Assembly (NCBI RefSeq): GCF_014154935.1
Contig: NZ_JACEHH010000058.1
Location: 1-56,479 of the forward strand
Origin: Stieleria mannarensis
Lineage (GTDB): Bacteria; Planctomycetota; Planctomycetia; Pirellulales; Pirellulaceae
Length of the DNA stretch: 56,479 nt
Direction of reading: 5' to 3'
The translations under genes were made by a program, and so were the position numbers. Shown in pieces: positions 44,218-51,818 of this stretch. The stretch's first letter is position 1, and each line of letters opens with the position of its first letter. The notes beneath the pieces were generated by a model. It was not told the DNA's origin. It saw nothing but the letters and a program-made list of their open reading frames with translations, and did not search any database.

Positions 44218-44286
44218 GCGGGATTCTCCGCGTCGTCGGAAAGAGGAAGGGGATGTTACGTTGAGGATTGCCGAAACTGCGGAAGG

Positions 44287-45897
44287 CTAATGCTGATCGG
44301 TCGGCGCCCGGACTTCGGAAACGAGCACGGACGTGTTTGGCGCCTTGCCGGAATAGAACGACACGTAGTGTACGTTCCCGATCACGGTGGCGTTTGCGTT
44401 TCCCGAGTCCCACATCACCGGACTGGCGAGGGTCACGATCTCCGACGCGGGCCAGTTTTGTGGATGTTCGAAGATGTGCTCCGGATCGACGACGCGGCGG
44501 CGAAGGAGGCCTCGGCCACGTTCGTAGTAATAGTTGCTCAGCAATCCGGTTTCGGGATCCAGGATCAGGCTGGGGGTGGAGGCCGCGATGTCGCCGATGT
44601 TGGTTCGCTCGCGGGTCCAGGTTGCGCCATAATCGGTGGACACCATTTGGAATTGAGAAGGGCCGGTTTCGGTTCGCGCGATGGCAAGGATCCGCCCTTG
44701 GCCCAGGTAGACGGCGGCGGGTTCGGTCGGCCAATCCTGTTTCGTCAATTCGGATTCGATGGTGGTCTGTTTCCAAGTGACGCCATCGTCGCTGCTGGTC
44801 ATCATGCCCCACGAATGAACGGGCTGGTCATTGTATTTTCCCGCGAACCACAGCGACATCAGTCCGACGCCGGGGACGGAGAACACGTCGGTGATCTGCA
44901 TCGGTTGAACGTCCAGTTTGGGTGTGGCCAGGAGCGTGAACGTCCGCCCGTCCGTGCTGCGGTAAAGGTCGTGGTTCCAGTCCTTTCCGATGCGGCGCAC
45001 CCACAACAACATCGCTCCGCTGGAATCCAGACCTTTTCCGACGGTGACCTCTCCATATCCGGGTGTGTCGGCAACCACCGTTTCCTCGGTCCACGTTTTG
45101 CCGCTGTCGGTGGAGGTGCGAGCGTAGACGGCGCGGGCGTCTTCGGCGATCGAGTGTGCTGAACCCCTGCTGTAAGTGCAGACGAGCTTTTCTCCGATGG
45201 CCTGGATCATCGGCCAGGAGTTATAGCCGGCCACGTCCTGCACGACGTGCGCTTCCGGAGGGTTGGTCATCAAGGGTGTCACCTTCACGACCGCCAGGCC
45301 AGTGGGCCGTGTGAACGTGTCGCCGGGGAGCCCCGGTTCACGCTGAATCCTCAGCCACAACGGAGCTTCGGGAACCACTTGGTAAAACGTCTCCAGCACG
45401 ATCGTCCGGCTATGAAACGGTGCGGCGGGGAGCTTGGTTTGCACCGGTTTTCCTAGTGCGTACCGGTCCGTGAACGGGGCGTCATCGACCAACTGAGACA
45501 AATGGACGCGGTAGAGATCCTGGAACTCGGGGCTGGTCGTACCGTCCGTCGTCGTGACCACAATCTCGACCCTCACCGCGACGCACTCGCTGGGCAGACC
45601 GTTGACGATTCCGGCGACAGACTGCCCCGTGGTGCCCCCGGACAAGGACCACACGGGAACATGCGTGGACCCACTGGACATGGTCACCAGCGAAGGCTTT
45701 CCCGTCGCGATCGATAGGTCGTTGGCCGTCAAGAAAATCGGCGTTCCCTCTTTGACGCTAGAACCCGTTTCTTGAACCGTGTGGGGCGTTGCATCGGTTG
45801 GATTGACCAGTCCGTCGGCTGCGACGCAGGCGACGCCGGTACATAACCACACGAAGAATGGAACGAAGGTGCGAGTTCGCGGCGTGGGGGTCGGCAT
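44287..45897 (-). CDS. Sialidase-like (BNR/Asp-box) beta-propeller protein
   Basis: About 536 residues from ATG 45897 with a signal peptide (RTFVPFFVWLCTGVACVAAD region). The C-terminal 330 residues have four Asp-box units: STDSGKTWTEE, STDGRTFT, SSDDGVTWKQT and STDYGATWTRE, typical of six-bladed sialidase propellers. The N-terminal 190 residues are an Ig/lectin-like beta domain. A complete set of catalytic residues (Arg triad, Asp, Tyr/Glu) could not be confirmed, so it may be a glycan-binding or non-sialic-acid hydrolase. It precedes the secreted amidase gene on the same strand. Confidence 0.82.
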   Translation of the reverse strand: MPTPTPRTRTFVPFFVWLCTGVACVAADGLVNPTDATPHTVQETGSSVKEGTPIFLTANDLSIATGKPSLVTMSSGSTHVPVWSLSGGTTGQSVAGIVNGLPSECVAVRVEIVVTTTDGTTSPEFQDLYRVHLSQLVDDAPFTDRYALGKPVQTKLPAAPFHSRTIVLETFYQVVPEAPLWLRIQREPGLPGDTFTRPTGLAVVKVTPLMTNPPEAHVVQDVAGYNSWPMIQAIGEKLVCTYSRGSAHSIAEDARAVYARTSTDSGKTWTEETVVADTPGYGEVTVGKGLDSSGAMLLWVRRIGKDWNHDLYRSTDGRTFTLLATPKLDVQPMQITDVFSVPGVGLMSLWFAGKYNDQPVHSWGMMTSSDDGVTWKQTTIESELTKQDWPTEPAAVYLGQGRILAIARTETGPSQFQMVSTDYGATWTRERTNIGDIAASTPSLILDPETGLLSNYYYERGRGLLRRRVVDPEHIFEHPQNWPASEIVTLASPVMWDSGNANATVIGNVHYVSFYSGKAPNTSVLVSEVRAPTDQH

Positions 45898-46017
45898 GGT
45901 GGGACACAAGTTCCGTTGGAGTCAGCGAGTCATCGGGGGCCCAGTTTAACATGACGCCACTCTTGCGTGCGCATGCCATCGCTGCGCTGTGCCCCTCACT
46001 CACGCTTTTACAAAGAC

Positions 46018-46115
46018 AAGCCCGACGCGCAAGCGAGTGAGCGCCCGCTTTTGGCGTGTCGATGGAGATTGATGTCAAGTATTTCTCGAGGTTCACTCGC
46101 TAGCGCGTCGGGCTG
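46018..46115. repeat. REP-like inverted repeat pair
   Basis: AAGCCCGACGCGCAAGCGAG (46018 onward) is nearly the inverse complement of CTCGCTAGCGCGTCGGGCTG (to 46115), with 52 bp between. This sequence type is a dispersed palindromic repeat in planctomycete genomes. It lies between the start of the sialidase-like gene and the end of the CMD gene. Confidence 0.65.
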
Positions 46116-46133
46116 GTGCAAAATGTGATACGG

Positions 46134-46154
46134 ACGAAACTCGTGGCGAGTTCC
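46134..46154. repeat. Single arm of a second dispersed repeat
   Basis: CGAAACTCGTGGCGAGTTCC recurs, with one mismatch, at 53235-53254, where it forms one arm of a hairpin. Here only one arm is present, 18 bp downstream of the REP pair. Confidence 0.5.
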
Positions 46155-46173
46155 TCGACTTGATCGTTTGGGG

Positions 46174-46647
46174 CTAGACCGCTGCGGTGGGTTTCTTGAA
46201 AAAGGCGTCGATATACCGAGGGGCCGTTTGAAATGGGACGGCCAACCGATTCCAAGTGTTGATCATGGCCACCACCATGCTCAGCTGGCAAATCCCTTCC
46301 TCGCTGAACTCTCGGGCCGCGGTTTCATAGAGTTCTTCGTCAACACCTTCTCCGTTGGAAAGTCGGGTCAACGCTTCCGCCCAACGAAACGCCGTTCGTT
46401 CGCGATCGGTGTAGCACGGGGCTTCCTCCCAAACGCTGATCAAATCGATCCGCTGATCGGATTCGCCAAGCAGTCGCAATTGTTGTGTGTGCAAACGGAC
46501 ACAGAAGGCACAGCCGTTGATTTGTGACACCCGCAGCTTCACCAGTTCCAGCAATCGCTGCCCCATCGGGTAGCCCGACATCGTCGCCTCGACGCCGGAC
46601 AGCTGCCGGATTTCTTTGGAAACCAATTGAAAGTAATCTGCTCGCAT
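46174..46647 (-). CDS. Carboxymuconolactone decarboxylase/AhpD-family protein
   Basis: A 157-residue helical protein with the AhpD core NGCAFCVRLHT: Cys46, Cys49 and His53 form the redox and proton-relay set of this family. Other family segments are KLRVSQI before it and AFRWAEALTRL after it. It probably has alkylhydroperoxidase-like or thiol oxidoreductase activity. ATG 46647 follows a good GGAGA site. It is transcribed divergently from a MocR-type regulator gene 111 bp away, and the shared promoter region has a repeated motif, so it is the likely target of that regulator. Confidence 0.9.
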   Translation of the reverse strand: MRADYFQLVSKEIRQLSGVEATMSGYPMGQRLLELVKLRVSQINGCAFCVRLHTQQLRLLGESDQRIDLISVWEEAPCYTDRERTAFRWAEALTRLSNGEGVDEELYETAAREFSEEGICQLSMVVAMINTWNRLAVPFQTAPRYIDAFFKKPTAAV

Positions 46648-46718
46648 TTCATTCTCCGATGGTCATAGAACGACGTTTCGAAGTAGAATCATAGAATCCC
46701 GGTGGCACCGGCAAAGGG

Positions 46719-46749
46719 CCACTTTACGGCAATTTGTTGGGACCACTTT
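46719..46749. promoter_or_regulatory. Candidate MocR operator: two CCACTTT direct repeats
   Basis: CCACTTT occurs at 46719-46725 and 46743-46749, 24 bp apart, in the gap between the CMD gene and the MocR gene. The complement AAAGTGG with a following pyrimidine-rich context resembles the PdxR (MocR) site reported in Corynebacterium, as I recall it. A tandem TAGAATC pair lies at about 46684-46699. MocR proteins often bind direct repeats in such divergent regions. Confidence 0.45.
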
Positions 46750-46758
46750 GGGGAAGTC

Positions 46759-48240
46759 ATGTCGCGGCGCAGAAACGAGCAGTTCGAGTTCGAGTCCATT
46801 CAGTTGATTCCCGAATCTGCGACGCCGGTCTACCAACAATTGGAGCATCATCTGCGGCAGGCCATCGCCGACCGAGTCTTGCATCCCGAAGACCGCGTGC
46901 CCTCCAGCCGCAACCTTGCGACCGCCATCGGCGTCTCTCGCAATACGGTACTGGCCGCCTATGAACAGTTGATTTCCGAGGGGTATTTGGTATCGGTTCG
47001 CGGCAGTGGAACTCGCGTCGCCAAAATGCCGCCACAAGCGTTCGAATTCGATGCCACAACGAACCCGAAGACGCCGCAAATGGATTCCACGGAAGGTCTA
47101 TCACCCTTGGGCCGGGAGTTCTGCGAAGAGGCTCGCTGGACGCCGACGATGACGGCGGCACCGAAAGCGTTCACTCCCCACTTGCCAGCGATCGATGAGT
47201 TTCCGCTCGAAATCTGGAATCGTTTCCGCAACGAACAGGCTCGGTGGTCTAGCCGCCATCTATGCCTTGGCGATCCGCAAGGCTATCAACCGCTGCGGGA
47301 ATCGATTGCCCAGTACATGGCGGTTTCGCGAGGGCTTTCATGCCACGCAGACCAGGTCGTGATCAGCTCCGGATCGCAGCAGGCGGTGACGTTGATTTCG
47401 CAGTTGTTGTTGGAGCGGAACGAGACGGTTTGGGTGGAAGATCCGGGGAACGCGCCGGCCAATCGGTTGCTGGAAATCGCGGGGGCACGCCTGATACCGT
47501 TGCCGCTGGATTCCCAGGGGATCGACTTGTCACGAGTTCCAAAAAACACCGCATCGCCCAAACTGATCTTTGTGACACCCGGTGGCCAATGGCCGATGGG
47601 CATGACGATGAGCTTGAATCGTAGGCTGGAACTGATTGCGACGGCACAGCGGGACAATAGTTGGATTGTCGAAGACGACTATAACGGTGAGTTTCGCTAT
47701 GCCGGACGTCCCCATGCTTCGCTCAGCAGTCTCGATTCTTCGGGACGTACGATCTACATGGGGTCGTTCAGCAAGATGCTCTATCCGGCGATCCGATTGG
47801 GATTCTTGATCGTGCCGACGGCCCTGGCGAAGACCTTCGCCTACGCTCGCTTTTTGCAGGACCGTGCGTCACCGCCGCTTGTTCAAATGGTGCTGCACCG
47901 ATTCATCGAGTCCGGAAACTTCGTGAAGCACATTCGCCGGATGCGAGCGTTGTACTGCGAACGGCAATCAGTCCTTCTCGAGTCGCTCGACAAACACCTC
48001 GCCGGGTACGTGCAGGTGGATCAACTTGAGTCGGGGATGCACCTGGTGGCGCGCGGTGTCACGAAAGCGACCGAAACCAAGCTCATCGCAGCCGCCAACC
48101 GAGCGAAAGTTGAATTTCACCCGGTCAGCATGTATTCACGAAACGGGGACGCACCTGGCATGATCTTGGGCTTTGCCGCGTTCGACAAAGAATCGATCCG
48201 TCGAACGGTCCGTCGTTGGGGGAAAGAGCTGCAAAAGTGA
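46759..48240 (+). CDS. MocR/PdxR-family regulator (GntR HTH fused to aminotransferase fold)
   Basis: A 493-residue protein. The first 80 residues are a GntR winged helix: TPVYQQLEHHLRQAI, PSSRNLATAIGVSRNTVL, AAYEQLISEGYL, ending in VRGSGTRV. From about 120 it is a type I aminotransferase fold, with SSGSQQAVTLI, NxW/VEDPG-like residues, and the PLP-binding Lys339 in GSFSKMLYP. Such regulators use PLP as a sensor and usually control a divergent gene; here that is the CMD-family gene. ATG 46759 has a GGGGAAG site 4 nt upstream; the longer in-frame start at 46702 is less likely. Confidence 0.93.
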   Translation: MSRRRNEQFEFESIQLIPESATPVYQQLEHHLRQAIADRVLHPEDRVPSSRNLATAIGVSRNTVLAAYEQLISEGYLVSVRGSGTRVAKMPPQAFEFDATTNPKTPQMDSTEGLSPLGREFCEEARWTPTMTAAPKAFTPHLPAIDEFPLEIWNRFRNEQARWSSRHLCLGDPQGYQPLRESIAQYMAVSRGLSCHADQVVISSGSQQAVTLISQLLLERNETVWVEDPGNAPANRLLEIAGARLIPLPLDSQGIDLSRVPKNTASPKLIFVTPGGQWPMGMTMSLNRRLELIATAQRDNSWIVEDDYNGEFRYAGRPHASLSSLDSSGRTIYMGSFSKMLYPAIRLGFLIVPTALAKTFAYARFLQDRASPPLVQMVLHRFIESGNFVKHIRRMRALYCERQSVLLESLDKHLAGYVQVDQLESGMHLVARGVTKATETKLIAAANRAKVEFHPVSMYSRNGDAPGMILGFAAFDKESIRRTVRRWGKELQK

Positions 48241-48257
48241 GCCCCCACAGTGTCGTC

Positions 48258-49004
48258 TCAGCGGTTGTAGTTCTTCAATCGGTCCAGATACAGATGCGAT
48301 TCGACGAAGTTGCGATGCTGCCGGCTCGTCATCTCTTGCAGCAACTCTAACGCGGAGATGTAACTGGCGAGGTTGCCGTTGGACGAGATCATTTTGCCGT
48401 CTTTCACGAAGCTCACGCGGCTGTCATCTTGGACCGCGAGCTTCGGATAGGTGTCTTGAAGCAGATTGCCTCCGCCGATGTAGGTGACGATTTTGCGGCC
48501 ATCGGCGACGCCGGCTGCGCCAATCAAGTGGGCACCCGCGCAGTTGCTGACCATAAAGTCCGTCGTTTTGCCTTTGGATCTGACAAAGTCCACGATCTCG
48601 GCGGAAGCCACCACCGATTCCATTTCATAGGAGCTGGACACCACCAGAACGTTCAATTCGGGGCAATCGTCAAACGAATAATCCGGTACGACTCGCAGCC
48701 CGCTTTCCATCGAAACCGGCTGGAGGGCCCGGGCGACGGTGACGACGTTGAAGAGTGTTTTCCCGTTTTTGTCAGGCTTGGAAAACACATCGATCGGCGC
48801 GGTCACTTCCGTCATCAAGACGCTGTCAAATAGCAGGACGCCGATCGTCGGCAGCGACGCGTCGAACGTCGACCGACTGACACTGTCTTTGACGTTGATG
48901 GTGCAAGTTTCCGGTGCGGTGATTGTCGCCTGCTGGGCGCTGGCGACGTGGCTTGTGCAAAGGGTGGCGATCACTAAAACAAAATTTGCTAAGAGTTGTT
49001 TCAC
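48258..49004 (-). CDS. DJ-1/PfpI-family protein, exported
   Basis: About 248 residues from GTG 49004, which has an AGGTG site and begins a signal peptide (VKQLLANFVLVIATLCTSHV). The GATase1-like core shows IGVLLFDSVLMTEVTAPID, LNVLVVSSSYE, and a nucleophile in FMVSNCAGAHL (Cys155), then VTYIGGG and SNGNLASYISALELL, as in the isonitrile hydratase/ThiJ-like group. No HTH domain is attached. Substrate unknown. It converges on the MocR gene (gap 17 bp) and is divergent from the acetyltransferase gene. Confidence 0.85.
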   Translation of the reverse strand: MKQLLANFVLVIATLCTSHVASAQQATITAPETCTINVKDSVSRSTFDASLPTIGVLLFDSVLMTEVTAPIDVFSKPDKNGKTLFNVVTVARALQPVSMESGLRVVPDYSFDDCPELNVLVVSSSYEMESVVASAEIVDFVRSKGKTTDFMVSNCAGAHLIGAAGVADGRKIVTYIGGGNLLQDTYPKLAVQDDSRVSFVKDGKMISSNGNLASYISALELLQEMTSRQHRNFVESHLYLDRLKNYNR

Positions 49005-49108
49005 AATTTCACCTGTTCGACGAAGTTTTTGTGGGCGGGACACTCGACCGCAATTCTAGGATCAGGGTGGCCCTGCACCAGAGCCACAATTGCGAAGAAC
49101 GCCAGGGC

Positions 49109-49116
49109 CACTTTTG
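49109..49116. promoter_or_regulatory. Third CCACTTT-type site upstream of the acetyltransferase gene
   Basis: GGGCCACTTTTGTGGG lies 50 bp before ATG 49166 and repeats the GGGCCACTTT seen in the MocR-CMD promoter gap. It could extend the regulon of that MocR, or be chance. Confidence 0.25.
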
Positions 49117-49165
49117 TGGGCCAAGAAGAATTTCAAGACATTCAGTGCAAAGGAAGTAGGACGAC

Positions 49166-49609
49166 ATGAGAGTCGAGCAAGCGACCCAGGATGACTATTC
49201 AACGCTGATCCAAATCTGGGAGGCGTCTGTGAGAGCCACGCATGACTTTCTGCAGGAAGGCGACATCGAAAGGCTCCGACCGATGATCTTGGACCAGTAC
49301 TTTGACGCGGTCGACCTGCGATGCGCGAAGTCCGATGCCGGCGAGATCCGCGGTTTTTGCGGCGTGCATGAAGGGAACATCGAGATGCTGTTCGTCGCCC
49401 CGCAGGCGAGAGGCTCTGGGATCGGACGGCTGTTGACCGAGGAAGCGATCGGGCAGCAGGGAGCAACAAGGGTTGACGTCAACGAGCAAAACGAGCAAGC
49501 CGTCGGCTTTTACAAACGCATGAGGTTCCGCGTCACGGGGCGATCACCGCTGGACGGCCAAGGCAAACCCTACCCATTGTTGCACATGACACTGAGCGAG
49601 GATCCATGA
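49166..49609 (+). CDS. GNAT-family acetyltransferase
   Basis: A 147-residue N-acetyltransferase. Motif A reads MLFVAPQARGSGIGRLLTEE, with the acetyl-CoA pyrophosphate loop QARGSGIG at about residues 79-86. The C-terminal NEQNEQAVGFYKRMRFRVTG matches motif B. The acceptor is unknown; the order of the residues resembles the PhnO/YafP-type subgroup. ATG 49166 follows a GGAAGTAGGA site. It is divergent from the DJ-1-family gene. Confidence 0.88.
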   Translation: MRVEQATQDDYSTLIQIWEASVRATHDFLQEGDIERLRPMILDQYFDAVDLRCAKSDAGEIRGFCGVHEGNIEMLFVAPQARGSGIGRLLTEEAIGQQGATRVDVNEQNEQAVGFYKRMRFRVTGRSPLDGQGKPYPLLHMTLSEDP

Positions 49610-49639
49610 TTCAGACTCGGACAATGTGGATTCCTGTGG

Positions 49640-49876
49640 CAAAACGATAAGAGTAAAATGCCAGCGGGAAGCGTAACGGCCTATTGATCTAATCAGCCGC
49701 ACGGCGCTAGCCGCGGTTCTCGCCGCCGCAAAACCGGGGCTAGCGCCCCTCGGCTAATCGTTAGCTGTTTCATTTCGACTAAATCAACAGGCCGGTAAGC
49801 GAGCGGCACACGCTGGGATCGTGCGCGGTAGGGAGGAGGCAGAATGATCCGGGGCATTCTGCCTCCTTCTCTTCGT
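49640..49876. repeat. Dispersed planctomycete repeat, copy A, carrying a nested insertion
   Basis: This copy has AAAATGCCAGCGGGAAGCGTAA, shortened here to the first 20 shared bases AAATGCCAGCGGGAAGCGTA, then after an inserted element GCGAGCGGCACACGCTGGGA and GCGCGGTAGGGAGGAGGCAG. The same order without the insert occurs at 56274-56340. Its end forms a perfect 12-bp hairpin, GGAGGCAGAATG (49835-49846) with CATTCTGCCTCC (49855-49866), 8-nt loop. It fills the gap between the acetyltransferase and anti-sigma genes. Confidence 0.75.
49677..49794. mobile_element. 118-bp MITE-like element with TIRs and GTAA target duplication
   Basis: The ends CGGCCTATTGATCTA and TAAATCAACAGGCCG are inverted repeats (13 of 15). 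GTAA occurs directly before (49673-49676) and after (49795-49798). The uninterrupted copy at 56291 has GTAA once, so this is a clean insertion with a 4-bp target duplication. Inside is a second palindrome: AGCCGCACGGCGCTAGCCGC, with the inverse of GGGGCTAGCGCCCCTCGGCT. No coding frame, so it would need a transposase in trans. Confidence 0.7.
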
Positions 49877-49919
49877 CTCCCCTATCATGTTTATCCTTCA
49901 AACGAGTAATCGTTAACAA

Positions 49920-50162
49920 TCAATCAGCAAATGACTTGTCGTTCAGGGTTCGACGTAGCGCCTCGTATTCCTCTCGGCATTCGGAGCATACGGTCAAATG
50001 CTGCTCGACGGCGACCAATCCTTCATGGATCGATTTGCCGGTCAACTTTTGCTCGGCAAACTCTGCAACCAACGCGAGACATTGCTCGCAGTTAATTTCT
50101 GTCCTCTCGGTGAGGCCGACCAAGCGTAGCAGATCATCGATTTCTTGTTTGGATAGTGGCAT
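49920..50162 (-). CDS. Zinc-binding anti-sigma factor
   Basis: An 80-residue cytosolic protein with the ZAS zinc motif VEQHLTVCSECRE (His55, Cys59, Cys62) and an additional CEQC pair at Cys25/Cys28. It lacks a membrane helix, so it is a soluble anti-sigma of the zf-HC2 type. Its start is 10 bp after the stop of the ECF sigma gene, the usual sigma/anti-sigma arrangement. It probably holds that sigma factor inactive and may respond to thiol or zinc status (inference, supported by the nearby AhpD-type gene). Confidence 0.85.
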   Translation of the reverse strand: MPLSKQEIDDLLRLVGLTERTEINCEQCLALVAEFAEQKLTGKSIHEGLVAVEQHLTVCSECREEYEALRRTLNDKSFAD

Positions 50163-50172
50163 GTTTCGGTCC

Positions 50173-50775
50173 TCAACGCGTCACCATGGTTGCGACATCG
50201 GTGGCAGTGTATCCGGCGGCTTCTAGCCCTGCTTTTAACTTCTTCCGAGCATCATGGGTCAGCTTGTACATGGCATTTCGGTTGCTGCCGAGGTGACGGG
50301 CGATTTCCGCTTGTGGCATTCCTTTCAACTCCGCCCGAAGCGCCGTTCTCTGTTTTTCCGTAAGCTCTTCTTCAATGACTCGCTCCATGAGCGCACGAAG
50401 TGACTTTCGTTCCAGTTCGGCATCGGGTGTTGCCTGCCGGTCGATGGCAAAGTTCGGCGAGCCAGTGGCATCTGAAATGACATCATCGAGCGAAACGTCC
50501 TGCCAACGTTTCCGCCGCAACTCACCCATCGCAACATGGATGGCAATGGACGTCGCCCAGGTCAGGAACCGGCTGCGTCCCTGAAACTGGTTAACGCGCT
50601 GGATGATTCGCAGGATCGAATCCTGGACGGCATCTTCCAGAAACGATTCATCCGCACGGGGATGGGGCGACAGTGCCTTGCGAAGATTGCGTCGCAAAGC
50701 GTCACGAAGATCAGCGATCGCCGATTCGTCACCTGCTTTCAAGTCCTCGACCCAGCGGTCATTGTCCCGGCCCAT
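50173..50775 (-). CDS. ECF-type RNA polymerase sigma factor
   Basis: About 200 residues with sigma region 2 (LEDAVQDSILRIIQRVNQFQ; FLTWATSIAIHVAMGELRRK) and region 4 (LTEKQRTALRAELKGMPQAE; HLGSNRNAMYKLTHDARKKL). ATG 50775 is preferred; a TTG-type start at 50811 extends the frame. It lies between a CMD/AhpD-family gene (46 bp upstream) and a zinc anti-sigma gene (10 bp downstream), which makes a probable three-gene operon. Promoters for it are not identified. Confidence 0.9.
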   Translation of the reverse strand: MGRDNDRWVEDLKAGDESAIADLRDALRRNLRKALSPHPRADESFLEDAVQDSILRIIQRVNQFQGRSRFLTWATSIAIHVAMGELRRKRWQDVSLDDVISDATGSPNFAIDRQATPDAELERKSLRALMERVIEEELTEKQRTALRAELKGMPQAEIARHLGSNRNAMYKLTHDARKKLKAGLEAAGYTATDVATMVTR

Positions 50776-50820
50776 GTCGCAGCCATCCCCTTCGTGTCGA
50801 TCGCGAAGCAACTCAGTCGA

Positions 50821-51369
50821 TTATACGGTTGCCAGTTCCGGCGCGGCGGGGAAGTCCACCTCCGTTTCCGCGACGTGATTGAAATAGTTGGTGAAGATGT
50901 TCAACGCCACATTGGCCACCATTTCATTGATCTGGCCGTCCGTGTAGCCGGCCGCACGAACGTTTTGCACGTCGGCATCGGACACGACTCCACGTTCGGC
51001 GACGATCTTGCGTGCGAATTCCAAGGCCGCGCCCTCTTTTTCGTCGCTCGCGACGGCACGGCGGGCGTCACACGTCTCCTTTTCCGACAGACCGGCCCCC
51101 TTGCCCAGCGCCGTGTGTGCGGCGACACAGTAATCGCAGCCGTTCGTTTCGCCGACGACGAGCGAAATCTGTTCTCGCAATCGAGCGGGAAGCGTCCCGG
51201 TCGACAGCGATTGACTGAAACCGAGATAGGCGTTCGCCACCGCGGGCGAATGCGCCATGGTGGCAATCAGGTTCGGGACCCGACCCATTTTCTTCTCGAC
51301 CGCGCCGAGCAGCGTGGTCGTCGCGGAATCGACAGTTTCGGCGTTCACGGGTTGAATGCGAGGCATCAT
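50821..51369 (-). CDS. Peroxidase-related CMD/AhpD-family protein
   Basis: A 182-residue protein with KMGRVPNLIATMAHSPAVAN, then the catalytic NGCDYCVAAHT (CxxC followed by His) and a C-terminal NIFTNYFNHVAETEVDFP, which is the uncharacterised peroxidase-related subgroup of the family. The tandem ATG at 51369/51366 has an AAGGAGAACC site, so the 21-codon extension to 51432 is not used. It is the first gene of a likely operon with the ECF sigma factor and its anti-sigma. Probable peroxide or alkylhydroperoxide reduction. Confidence 0.92.
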   Translation of the reverse strand: MMPRIQPVNAETVDSATTTLLGAVEKKMGRVPNLIATMAHSPAVANAYLGFSQSLSTGTLPARLREQISLVVGETNGCDYCVAAHTALGKGAGLSEKETCDARRAVASDEKEGAALEFARKIVAERGVVSDADVQNVRAAGYTDGQINEMVANVALNIFTNYFNHVAETEVDFPAAPELATV

Positions 51370-51476
51370 GGTTCTCCTTGGAGTGACTCCAATTGTGAAT
51401 GGGGTGTTTCCCGTTTGATGCCGCAAGACCATGGATCCTTACTTTGATTCCCAGAAAATCCTCGGTGCGAGTGTTC

Positions 51477-51678
51477 TTTTATGGCAAAACGATGGGGGCA
51501 AAACAATGGAAGGCAGAATGATTCGGGGCAGAATGATGATGTCGTCAGACGACGAAGGCTCACTCTGGTGATTTCACATTTCACGTCTCAATTGATCCAC
51601 CGTTCCATCCCTCCGGATCCAGCCACACCGCGCCCCCGTCAGTCAGCGCGTCAACGATCTGCCTTCCATCATTCTGCC
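51477..51678. repeat. Dispersed repeat, copy C (AACGATGGGGGCAAAA and GGCAGAATGAT units)
   Basis: ATGGCAAAACGATGGGGGCA, then GGAAGGCAGAATGATTCGGG and GGCAGAATGATGATG, share units with 56340-56382 and 49835-49850. An inverted copy, CATCATTCTGCCTCC, lies at 51669-51683. The spacer between carries no recognised gene, so 51370-51818 is repeat-rich noncoding sequence. Confidence 0.55.
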
Positions 51679-51682
51679 TCCT

Positions 51683-51746
51683 TCACTCCTTCACTCCTTT
51701 ACTCCTTTACTCCTTCACTCCTTCACTCCTTCACTCCTTCCCTCCT
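51683..51746. repeat. 8-bp tandem repeat (TTCACTCC) of eight units
   Basis: Eight units of exactly 8 bp: five TTCACTCC, two TTTACTCC and one terminal TTCCCTCC. It lies between the CMD/AhpD-family gene and the PQQ-like gene and encodes nothing recognisable. Unit number may vary between strains. Confidence 0.85.
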
Positions 51747-51818
51747 TGAGAGCTGGTCGCTGCGATGCAGTGACCGGGAATCGCCTAAAGCCTGGACACC
51801 AACACGTGTTCAGGGTGT

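Noticed and set aside
50536..51447. 303-codon plus-strand frame across the sigma factor and CMD genes
   Set aside because: The minus strand holds two genes with complete family motifs and ribosome-binding sites; the plus frame has no recognisable domain.
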